Positions 1-6,993 of a DNA stretch of 20,592 nucleotides are shown piece after piece. Under the pieces are notes generated by a model. That model was given only the letters and a program-made list of their open reading frames with translations. It ran no database searches and was not told the DNA's origin. Origin of the DNA: JACMOY01 sp046590855 (GTDB taxonomy: Bacteria; Actinomycetota; Actinomycetes; Actinomycetales; Angustibacteraceae); NCBI GenBank assembly GCA_046590855.1, contig JBKJTJ010000356.1, positions 1 to 20,592 on the forward strand. Direction: 5' to 3'. A program made the position numbers and the translations under genes. How positions within the stretch are numbered: the first letter of the stretch is position 1; each line of letters opens with the position of its first letter.

Positions 1-1
1 T

Positions 2-907
2 CCGGCGTACGTCACCGGGGGCCGGGCCGACGACCTGGGCGCCGTCCGGTCCGTCGAGGCAATGCGTTCACGCACCCACGAGATACTCGACCTTGCGTAC
101 GCGCGCGGGGTTCGCTACCTGGACGCGGCACGCTCGTACGGGTTGGCCGAGCGGTTCCTGCGCGACTGGCTTTCCGGGCGCCCGGACGTCGACGACGTGT
201 TCGTGGCCAGCAAGTGGGGCTACACCTACGTCGGTGACTGGCGCACCGACGTCGACGTCCACGAGGTCAAGGACCACTCCCTCGCGGCGTTCGACCGTCA
301 GCGACGTGAGACGCAGGCCCTGCTCGCGGCCAGGCTGTCCCTGTACTCGATCCACTCGGTCACGCCCCAGTCGCCGGCGCTGGCGGACTCCGAGCTGCTG
401 GGCGAGCTGGCCCGGTGGTCGGCGGAGTCCGGGGTCCGGATCGGCCTGAGCACCAGCGGCCCGCAGCAGCGCGAGGTGGTCCTGCAGGCGCTGCACACCG
501 AGGTGGACGGCCGGCCGCTGTTCAGTGCTGTGCAGGCCACCTGGAACGTGCTCGAGCCGAGCGCGGGCCCGGCGCTGCAGCAGGCGCACGACGCCGGGTG
601 GCTGGTCGTGGTGAAGGAGGGTGTGGCGAACGGACGCCTGGCGGGTGCCGAGGCACCGCCGGCGCTCAGCGCTGCCGCCGACCGCGCGGGCGTCACGGCG
701 GACGCGCTGGCGTTGGCGATCGCCGTGGCGCAGCCGTGGTCACCGACGGTGCTGTCAGGTGCGGTCACCGCGGCGCAGCTCGACGCCAACCTGGCGGCGG
801 CCGAGGTGGAGGCCGCCGCCGCGTTCGAGGCCGAACGTGCACTGGCGCAGCTCGTCGAACCGCCAGACGTCTACTGGCGCAGCCGGTCGACGCGTCCCTG
901 GGCCTAG
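2..907 (+). CDS. aldo/keto reductase, 5'-truncated by the window edge
   Basis: NAD(P)H-dependent oxidoreductase of the aldo/keto reductase superfamily, expected to be cytosolic and to reduce aldehydes or ketones; the substrate cannot be told. The frame is open to the first base of the window (PAYVTGGRADDLGAVRSVEAM), which looks like the family's N-terminus, so the true start lies just outside and the ATG at 62 is internal. The catalytic tetrad is visible: Asp (codon 122-124) and Tyr (137-139) in LDAARSYG, Lys (212-214) in VASKWGY, and His (353-355) in LYSIHSV. The C-terminal part keeps the barrel fold, including WNVLEPS and the late VVVKEGVANGRL strand. It ends at TAG 905-907 and converges on the universal stress gene 221 bp away. 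Nothing in the context points to its role. Confidence 0.88.
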   Translation, partial: PAYVTGGRADDLGAVRSVEAMRSRTHEILDLAYARGVRYLDAARSYGLAERFLRDWLSGRPDVDDVFVASKWGYTYVGDWRTDVDVHEVKDHSLAAFDRQRRETQALLAARLSLYSIHSVTPQSPALADSELLGELARWSAESGVRIGLSTSGPQQREVVLQALHTEVDGRPLFSAVQATWNVLEPSAGPALQQAHDAGWLVVVKEGVANGRLAGAEAPPALSAAADRAGVTADALALAIAVAQPWSPTVLSGAVTAAQLDANLAAAEVEAAAAFEAERALAQLVEPPDVYWRSRSTRPWA

Positions 908-976
908 CGGCGAACGCCTGGGGCCAGCTCGACCCCCCAGGAGCGCCACGGCACCGCGGCGCCGGCGGCGGGCTTC

Positions 977-1060
977 GGCTGGTCCTGGGTCTGTCGACGT
1001 GCCTCGGCGCAACGACCCTGACGCTCCCCATCCACGATGCTGCAGGCAGCAGGACCAGCC
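977..1060. repeat. inverted repeat in the convergent intergenic region
   Basis: The 221-bp gap between the convergent aldo/keto reductase and universal stress genes (908-1128) holds no credible gene. It contains a perfect 11-bp inverted repeat, GGCTGGTCCTG at 977-987 and CAGGACCAGCC at 1050-1060, separated by 62 nt. The position would suit a bidirectional transcription end, but the loop is long and there is no T-tract, so a terminator role is only a guess. Confidence 0.4.
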
Positions 1061-1128
1061 CGCGAGGTTCGTCATCCCTGGGCCGATGTGTCACGTCGCC
1101 AACCCGGGAGTGTGGACCGTCGACGCTG

Positions 1129-2109
1129 CTAGGCGCGTCCGGCCGGGGCCGCCGCCTCGGCGACGGCGTGGGGTACCACCAGGACCGGCGAGCCGGCGCC
1201 GTCGAGCACCGCACGGCTGACCGACCCGAGAACCAGCCGCGCCATGGCGACGGTGCCCCGCGAGCCGACCACGAGCAGGTCGGCCCGGGCTCCGAGCCCC
1301 AGCAGGGCCCCGGCCACCGCGTCCGGGGTGATGATCGTCGTGACGTGCAGCCCGGCGTCCAGCCCGGCCTGAGCGATCAGCCGGCTGATCTGGGCGTGCA
1401 CCTGCGCCGGCGTCCCGGCGTCGCCAGACGCCAGGTAGGCGTGGGCGACGCAGAGCCGGGCACCCCGTCGCGATGCCTCCGCGGCCGCGACCCGCAGCAG
1501 GCCCGCCGACTCGGGCCCGTGACGCACGCCCACGACGACGGCCCCGGTGAGCAGGGTCGTGTCCAGTGCCCCCGGTGCCTTCATGGCGACCTGACGGGCA
1601 GCGGAAGCCGGCGGGGTATCGGGCACGACGAGCACCGGGCACGCGACGGCCTTCACCAGCTGGTGGCTCGTGCTGCCCAGGAGGAAGGCACGCGGCCCGT
1701 CGTGCCCGGTCGTCCCGAGGACCAGCAGCCGGGTCTGCTGCAGCTCGTGCCGCACCTGGGTGAGGTCCGAGTCGAGGACCACGCGCAGAGACGCCGGGAG
1801 CCCGGGGTGGCGGCTGCGCACCGCATCCAGCGCGTGCGCGCCGTCCCCGCTCGCCCGCTCCCACCTCGCCACCGCCTCGCGCTGCTGCGCCTGGCTGCTC
1901 AGACCCGGGTCGTCGCCGGTCGACACGACGGTGAGCAGGGTGAGGGGCATCCCCCGCTCAGCGGCCTCGGTCGCCGCGCGCTGCAGCGCCGGCGTGCTGC
2001 GCCACGTCCCCTCGTAGCCGACGAGGACGCCGCCCGCGATGGTGCGCGCACTGTCGGTCGGGCGCTCGTGGCCCGTGGTCGCCCGGTCCGAGATCTTGCT
2101 GATGGTCAT
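1129..2109 (-). CDS. universal stress protein, tandem UspA domains
   Basis: A 326-residue cytosolic stress protein with two tandem UspA domains, the layout of the actinobacterial ATP-binding Usp proteins such as M. tuberculosis Rv2623. The first domain (about residues 25-165) ends in LLVLGTTGHDGPRAFLLGS and the second (about 180-320) in LLVVGSRGTVAMARLVLGS. Both fit the G-x2-G-x9-G-(S/T) ATP-binding signature, so both domains may bind nucleotide. I chose the ATG at 2109 because GGAG sits 5 nt upstream and the domain begins soon after; an in-frame start 120 bp further upstream would overlap ppdK. The gene begins 32 bp after the ppdK stop on the same strand, so the two probably form an operon. 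The N-terminal 20 residues are polar and low in complexity. The family is clear; the exact role, such as growth arrest or redox sensing, is inferred. Confidence 0.9.
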   Translation of the reverse strand: MTISKISDRATTGHERPTDSARTIAGGVLVGYEGTWRSTPALQRAATEAAERGMPLTLLTVVSTGDDPGLSSQAQQREAVARWERASGDGAHALDAVRSRHPGLPASLRVVLDSDLTQVRHELQQTRLLVLGTTGHDGPRAFLLGSTSHQLVKAVACPVLVVPDTPPASAARQVAMKAPGALDTTLLTGAVVVGVRHGPESAGLLRVAAAEASRRGARLCVAHAYLASGDAGTPAQVHAQISRLIAQAGLDAGLHVTTIITPDAVAGALLGLGARADLLVVGSRGTVAMARLVLGSVSRAVLDGAGSPVLVVPHAVAEAAAPAGRA

Positions 2110-2141
2110 GGCGCTCCGATGCTGGGTGCGGGTGGTCGGCT

Positions 2142-4886
2142 TCAGCGGGTGTCGCTCTCGGGAACGAGATCCAGGACGGCGGCTCGCCCGGCCTCCAGCC
2201 GAGCGGCCCGCACCCGGGGCGGGGAGCACGACACGTAGTCCAGGCCGTGGCGGTGGAACCAGTGCACCGACGCGGCGTCGCCACCTTGCTCACCGCAGAC
2301 GCCGAGCTGGAGACCGGGCCGCATCGCCCGTCCCTCGCGGATCGCGATCTCGATCAGCCGCCCCACGCCGTCCTCGTCGATCGTGGCGAAGGGATCGGCG
2401 GTGAGCAGGCCCTGGCGGCGGTACTCGGGCAGGAACGCGGTCTCGGCGTCGTCCCGCGACATGCCCCAGGTGGTCTGCGTCAGGTCGTTGGTGCCGAAGG
2501 AGAAGAAGTCGCTGTGCAGCGCGATCTTGTCGGCGGTCAGCGCGGCCCGCGGCAGCTCGATCATCGAGCCGACCGGCACGTTCGGGCAGCGGCGCCCACG
2601 ACGGACGGCGACCTCGCGCAGGCACTCGTCGATCATCTGGCGCATCGCGACGAGCTCGGCCACGTCGGACACCAGGGGCACCATCACGTGCGGCTGGGGA
2701 TCGTACCCGTCCTCGCGCAGGTCGAGCGTGGCCTCGCACAGCGCGCGCACCTGCGCGCGGCAGACGTCCGGGACGACGACGGCCAGCCGCACCCCGCGCA
2801 GCCCCAGCATGGGGTTGCGCTCGCTCCAGCGGTGCAGCGCCTCGAGCATCCGCTGGTGCTCGGGGTTGGGGTGCCCGGTCGCGGTGTCGTGCTCGACGGC
2901 GACCGCGGTCTCGACCAGGTCGGGCAGGAACTCGTGCAGGGGCGGGTCGAGCAACCGCACCACGACGGGGAGCCCGTCCATCGCGAGCATCAGGTCGCGG
3001 AAGTCGCCGCGGTGCAGCTGCTCCAGCTGCAGCAGCGCGGCAGCGCGGTGATGGTCGAGCACGATGTCCTCGACGACCTTGCGGCGCTCGCCGAGCAGGG
3101 CGTGCTCGGTGCGGCACAGCCCCACGCCCTGGGCGCCGTAGGTGCGGGCGCGTACCCCGTCCGGCCCGGTGTCGGCGTTGGCGTGCACCTGCAGTCGCCG
3201 CCGCAGGTCGGCGTGGGCCAGGAGGTCGACGACAGCGGACGTCAGGGGGTCGGCGGACGCCGGGCCCACGCCGTCCAGGGCAGCGGCCACGGCACTGGGC
3301 CGCACCTCGACCGCACCGACGAAGACGACCCCGGCGGCCCCGTCCACCGAGACGACGTCGCCCTCGCGCAGAGTGCGCCCACCGCTGCCGGTCACCACGC
3401 CGTGCTCGACGTCGATGACCACACCGGTCCCGACGACGCAGGGTCGGCCCATCCCGCGCGCGACGACCGCCGCGTGCGACGTCACGCCGCCTCGGCCGGT
3501 CACGACGGCCTCCGCGGCGAGCATGCCGGCCAGGTCGTCGGGGCTGGTCTCCTCGCGGACCAGGATCACGCGCTGCCCCTGCTGCGCCCACCGCACGGCG
3601 TCCGGCGAGGTGAGCGCCACCCGGCCGACGGCTGCCCCGGCGCTCACGGCGTGGCCTGTGGCGAGGACGTCGGAGTCCGGGGCGTGCACGAAGCGCGGGT
3701 TGAGCAGGGTGTCGAGCTGGGTGCCGCTTACTCGCACCAGGGCCTCGTCCATGGTGATGACGCCCTCGCGGACCAGGTCGCGGGCGATGCGGAACGCCGC
3801 GCCCGGCGTCCGCTTCCCGACCCGGGTCTGCAGCACCCACAGCCGTCCGCTCTCGACGGTGAACTCGACGTCGCACAGGTCGCGGTAGTGGTGCTCGAGG
3901 ACCTCGAGGTGGCCGCACAGCTCGCGGTGCACGTCCGGCATCGTCGTGGCGAGCTCGCTCAGCGGCTGGGCGTCGCGCGAGCCGTTGACGACGTCCTCGC
4001 CCTGGGCGTCGGCGAGGTAGTTGCCGTACGCACCGGGTGCGCCGGTCGAGGGGTCGCGGGTGAAGCAGACCCCGCTCCCGGAGCGGTCGCCGGCGTTGCC
4101 GAAGACCATGGCCTGGACCGTGACGGCGGTGCCCAGGCCGTCGTCGATGCCCTCGTGCGATCGGTAGAGGCGGGCGCGGTCGCCGTCCCACGACCGCAGC
4201 ACGGCCTCGATGGCCGCGGCGAGCTGCTCCATCGGGTTGGCCGGCACGTCCTGGCCCACGCCGGTCACCAGCGCGCGGCGCAGGGCGGCCACGAGGGCAC
4301 GCTGGCCGCTCGCGCCCAGCCGGCTCGCGTGGGCCACGTCGTGCTCGTGGCAGACCTCGTGCGTCGCGGCGTCAAGCATCGCAGCGTCCGCCCCGAGGAC
4401 GGTGCGCCCGTACATGCCGACCAGCCGCGCGTAGCAGTCCCAGGCGAACCGGTCGCCGCCTCGCCGTGCCAGACCCTCCACGGTCTGGTCGTTCAGGCCG
4501 ATGTCCAGGACCGTCTCCATCATCCCGGGCATCGAGAAGCGGGCGCCCGAGCGCACCGACAGCAGCAGCGGGTCGGCCACGTCGCCCAGCCGCCGTCCCT
4601 GGGCCAGCTCGACGTGCCGGAGGTGCTGCCCCACCTGCGCGAGCAGCTGCGCAGGGACCACGCCGTCCGCCTTGAACCGGCGGCACACGTCGGTCGTGAT
4701 CACGAAACCGGCGGGGACCGGGAGGCCGATCCTCGTCATCTCCGCGAGGTTGGCGCCCTTGCCGCCCAGCAGCTCGCTCTGCTCGCGCCGCCCTGCCGAG
4801 AACGGCACGACGAGGGACGGTAGGGCGTCGGCCAGCTCGTGCTCCGTGCGGTCTGAGACGGGGGTGGTGGGTCGCAGGGCAGCCAT
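2142..4886 (-). CDS. ppdK: pyruvate, phosphate dikinase
   Basis: Interconverts ATP + Pi + pyruvate with AMP + PPi + phosphoenolpyruvate; cytosolic, linking glycolysis and gluconeogenesis. The protein is 914 residues from the ATG at 4886, close to the usual length of about 880-910. In order: an N-terminal ATP-grasp domain with LLGGKGANLAEMTRIGLPVPAGF (about 39-61) and the hallmark VRSGARFSMPGMMETVLDIG (about 111-130); the swivelling phosphohistidine domain with GRGGVTSHAAVVARGMGRPC, catalytic His about residue 471; and a C-terminal PEP/pyruvate barrel with SFGTNDLTQTTWGMSRDD and catalytic Cys in GVCGEQGGD, about residue 864. All key residues are present, so it should be active. A TTG at 4913, in frame and preceded by GGGGACG, is an alternative start adding nine residues. 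It leads a probable operon with the universal stress gene 32 bp downstream. A DosR-like box lies 36-49 bp upstream of the ATG. Confidence 0.96.
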   Translation of the reverse strand: MAALRPTTPVSDRTEHELADALPSLVVPFSAGRREQSELLGGKGANLAEMTRIGLPVPAGFVITTDVCRRFKADGVVPAQLLAQVGQHLRHVELAQGRRLGDVADPLLLSVRSGARFSMPGMMETVLDIGLNDQTVEGLARRGGDRFAWDCYARLVGMYGRTVLGADAAMLDAATHEVCHEHDVAHASRLGASGQRALVAALRRALVTGVGQDVPANPMEQLAAAIEAVLRSWDGDRARLYRSHEGIDDGLGTAVTVQAMVFGNAGDRSGSGVCFTRDPSTGAPGAYGNYLADAQGEDVVNGSRDAQPLSELATTMPDVHRELCGHLEVLEHHYRDLCDVEFTVESGRLWVLQTRVGKRTPGAAFRIARDLVREGVITMDEALVRVSGTQLDTLLNPRFVHAPDSDVLATGHAVSAGAAVGRVALTSPDAVRWAQQGQRVILVREETSPDDLAGMLAAEAVVTGRGGVTSHAAVVARGMGRPCVVGTGVVIDVEHGVVTGSGGRTLREGDVVSVDGAAGVVFVGAVEVRPSAVAAALDGVGPASADPLTSAVVDLLAHADLRRRLQVHANADTGPDGVRARTYGAQGVGLCRTEHALLGERRKVVEDIVLDHHRAAALLQLEQLHRGDFRDLMLAMDGLPVVVRLLDPPLHEFLPDLVETAVAVEHDTATGHPNPEHQRMLEALHRWSERNPMLGLRGVRLAVVVPDVCRAQVRALCEATLDLREDGYDPQPHVMVPLVSDVAELVAMRQMIDECLREVAVRRGRRCPNVPVGSMIELPRAALTADKIALHSDFFSFGTNDLTQTTWGMSRDDAETAFLPEYRRQGLLTADPFATIDEDGVGRLIEIAIREGRAMRPGLQLGVCGEQGGDAASVHWFHRHGLDYVSCSPPRVRAARLEAGRAAVLDLVPESDTR

Positions 4887-4921
4887 GCGTCCACTGTGTC
4901 CCCGCTGGTTCAACGTCCCCA

Positions 4922-4935
4922 GGGCCGAAGGTCCC
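4922..4935 (-). promoter_or_regulatory. candidate DosR/DevR-type operator upstream of ppdK-usp
   Basis: Read on the minus strand, GGGACCTTCGGCCC is an imperfect palindrome matching 11 of 14 positions of the core of the mycobacterial DosR consensus (GGGAC-TWWA-GTCCC). Its near edge is 36 bp upstream of the ppdK ATG, in the 128-bp divergent region shared with the GGDEF gene at 5015. Universal stress proteins are classic members of DosR regulons, and hypoxia-linked ppdK expression is known in actinobacteria, so the placement makes sense. A weaker half-site (GGGGACGTTGAACC, around 4905-4919) lies between the box and the start. No regulator gene is present in the window, so this rests on motif and context alone. 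Confidence 0.45.
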
Positions 4936-5014
4936 GGTCATCCGAGATCAGGTTCAGGACCAGATGGGTCGATAGTGGTGGTCGCAGACAATCGGACGAA
5001 GGAGGTGGACGCCC

Positions 5015-6451
5015 GTGGAGGCCCTGGCGCGGGCGGCCCTGACCCGGTTCGTCGACCTCGTCGTCGACGCCGGCCGCGTCGGCTCGGTCTCGCTGGTGAT
5101 GGAGGCGCTGGTCGACGCGTGCGCCGAGTGCGTGAGCGCGACGCAGGTGTCCTTCCTGCTGGCCGAGCACGAGCACGGGGTGCTGCGCACCGTCTACCGC
5201 GGTGGTGACCTGGACGAGTACGAGCGCCGCCGTCCGGTGGACGAGACCCGCGTGCTCGGCGTCGCCCACACCGAGGCGCCGCCGTCCGACGTCCGGTCGA
5301 CGGTGGACGTCGTGGTCGAGGGACGGGTGTGGGGCCAGCTGGTCGCCCGGTACCCGCCGCCGCACGACGTGCCACCCGGTGACCGCGCCCTTCTGCAGCT
5401 GTGCGCCGCCCAGCTCGGCCTGGTCAGATCCGTCCGGGCCCTGTGCACCGCCGATGCCGCCGCCGGCGGTCGCGACGCACTGACCGGGTTGTTGACCCGC
5501 CAGGCGATCGACCGGGCGATGGACACCGGTCGCGACGCCCCCGACCTGGTCGTCGCGGCCTTCGACCTCGACGGGCTGAAGGACGTCAACGACCGGTTCG
5601 GGCACGCCGCCGGCGACCGGCTGATCGTCGTCGCCGCGAACGCTCTGCAGGAGACCGTCGGCAGCCTGCCCGGTGCGGTGGTGGCGCGCATCGGCGGTGA
5701 CGAGTTCGCCGCCGTCGTCGCGGGTGCCGACGTCGAGTCGGTGACGCAGGCGTGCGCGAGCGCCATGGCCAGGGTCACCTCGTTCCTGCCGACCTCCGGT
5801 CTGTCCTGCGGCGTGGCGACCAAGCACGACCTGCGCAGCGACGTCGCGTCCGGGCGTCCGCTGCTGCGCCTCGCTGACGCGACGCTGTACCGGGCCAAGA
5901 AGTCCCGCCTTGCCGTCCCGCTGCGGGCCTGGCGCGCCTCGCCCGATCTCGCGGTCCTGCCCGGCCCCCCGCCGTCCGCGTCCCCCGTCGCCCTGGCGGA
6001 CGCCGCTCTGGCGCGGCTGGACCGCCTGGGCGCGGCCGTCGACGCCCTCTGCCGCTCTGTCGACGGTGCCGCGTGGTGGATCAGCCGACAGGATGCGCTG
6101 ACCAGCGCGCTCGTGGTCGTGGACCGCCGCGTCTACCGCGATCGGCGGGGCGAGGGCGATGACCTGCACGACGTCGGGGAGCGCTACGACGTGGCCCAGC
6201 TGCCGTGGACCGTCCGGGCGCTGGAGGGTGCCAGCTTCTGGGCGGGGATCAACGACGCCGACGTCGACCCGGTGGAGCAGTCGTTCCTGGCCGAGCTGGC
6301 GTACACGGGCAACCTGGCCGCCGGCTGTCGGGACGACCACGGGGCAGCCTGGCTGGTCGAGATCTTCTGCGACCCCCTCAGTGCCCGGCTGGACGCCTTC
6401 GGGCCCGACCTGCTGCGGCTGGTGCGCTCGGCGACCACCGACGGCGGCTAG
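5015..6451 (+). CDS. GAF-GGDEF-GAF diguanylate cyclase
   Basis: Predicted soluble diguanylate cyclase making c-di-GMP from two GTP; 478 residues, no membrane segment. A GAF-like sensor occupies about residues 15-145 and the GGDEF domain about 150-310, starting at DALTGLLTR with metal-binding Asp in FDLDGLKDVND and an intact GGDEF at 227-231. A second GAF-like domain follows (about 325-475), giving an unusual sensor-catalytic-sensor order. The inhibitory I-site RxxD is absent: the five-residue-spaced position upstream of GGDEF reads LPGA, so product feedback is probably missing. The GTG start is secured by a near-perfect Shine-Dalgarno, AAGGAGGT at 4999-5006, eight nt upstream. It is divergent from ppdK. 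Its TAG stop shares the four bases CTAG with the TAG stop of the opposing GGDEF gene. Ligands of the GAF domains cannot be told. Confidence 0.9.
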   Translation: MEALARAALTRFVDLVVDAGRVGSVSLVMEALVDACAECVSATQVSFLLAEHEHGVLRTVYRGGDLDEYERRRPVDETRVLGVAHTEAPPSDVRSTVDVVVEGRVWGQLVARYPPPHDVPPGDRALLQLCAAQLGLVRSVRALCTADAAAGGRDALTGLLTRQAIDRAMDTGRDAPDLVVAAFDLDGLKDVNDRFGHAAGDRLIVVAANALQETVGSLPGAVVARIGGDEFAAVVAGADVESVTQACASAMARVTSFLPTSGLSCGVATKHDLRSDVASGRPLLRLADATLYRAKKSRLAVPLRAWRASPDLAVLPGPPPSASPVALADAALARLDRLGAAVDALCRSVDGAAWWISRQDALTSALVVVDRRVYRDRRGEGDDLHDVGERYDVAQLPWTVRALEGASFWAGINDADVDPVEQSFLAELAYTGNLAAGCRDDHGAAWLVEIFCDPLSARLDAFGPDLLRLVRSATTDGG

Positions 6452-6993
6452 GTCGTCCCGCGACGTCGTGCACGCTGGCGGTACAGGTCCCCGTCGGCTC
6501 GGGCGAGCAGGCTCTCGACGGTGTCGTCGGGGGCGAGCTCGGCGAGCCCGGCGGTCACGGACGGGCGCTGACCGGTGCTCGCGAGCGCCACCCCGACCTC
6601 GGCCATCCGCGCGGTCGCCTGCGCGGCGTCCAGGCCGGGCAGGACGCAGACGAACTCGTCGCCGCCGACCCGGATGACCAGGTCGTACGAGCGCAGGACC
6701 GCCTTCAGGGTGTCGACGACCTCGCGCAGCACCAGGTCACCGCCGGCGTGGCCACGGCTGTCGTTGACTGCCTTGAGGTCGTCGACGTCGACGAAGGCCA
6801 CCGCCAGCGGCGCGGCGACCCGACGCGACCGGTCCACCTCCCGCTGCAGCTCGATCAGGCCGATGCCGCGCACGTGAGCGCCGGTCAGGGTGTCGATGGA
6901 TGCGTCGACCCGGTCGGTGGCGGCGGCGCCGCGGTCGACGTGTGCGTCCGCTCGGTCGTGCCCGGCCTCGTCGCGCTGGGTCGCTCCCGACAC
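6448..6993 (-). CDS. GGDEF domain fragment (C-terminal half of the split gene)
   Basis: The open frame carrying a complete GGDEF domain (181 residues from the internal GTG at 6993). The domain begins at DTLTGAHVRG, has FVDVDDLKAVND for metal and substrate, an intact GGDEF at 110-114, and an I-site RSYD at 101-104 with the correct five-residue spacing. Enzymatically it should make c-di-GMP and be feedback-inhibited. The GTG at 6993 is not convincing as a real start: it has no good ribosome site, and the same frame continues upstream as repeat-like sequence (ALADRGSGARQRSRSE) that matches the other fragment. It is more likely the frameshifted C-terminus of the gene starting at 7796. Its TAG stop overlaps the opposing gene's TAG in CTAG. 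Confidence 0.75.
   Translation of the reverse strand: MSGATQRDEAGHDRADAHVDRGAAATDRVDASIDTLTGAHVRGIGLIELQREVDRSRRVAAPLAVAFVDVDDLKAVNDSRGHAGGDLVLREVVDTLKAVLRSYDLVIRVGGDEFVCVLPGLDAAQATARMAEVGVALASTGQRPSVTAGLAELAPDDTVESLLARADGDLYRQRARRRGTT

Noticed and set aside
62..907. ATG at 62 as the aldo/keto reductase start
   Set aside because: The frame continues upstream to the window edge with family-like residues, so the gene is truncated rather than starting there.
2247..4823. A long plus-strand open frame (about 858 codons) opposite ppdK
   Set aside because: Its predicted protein is low-complexity Gly/Val/His-rich sequence with no domain; it mirrors the codon bias of the highly conserved ppdK on the other strand.
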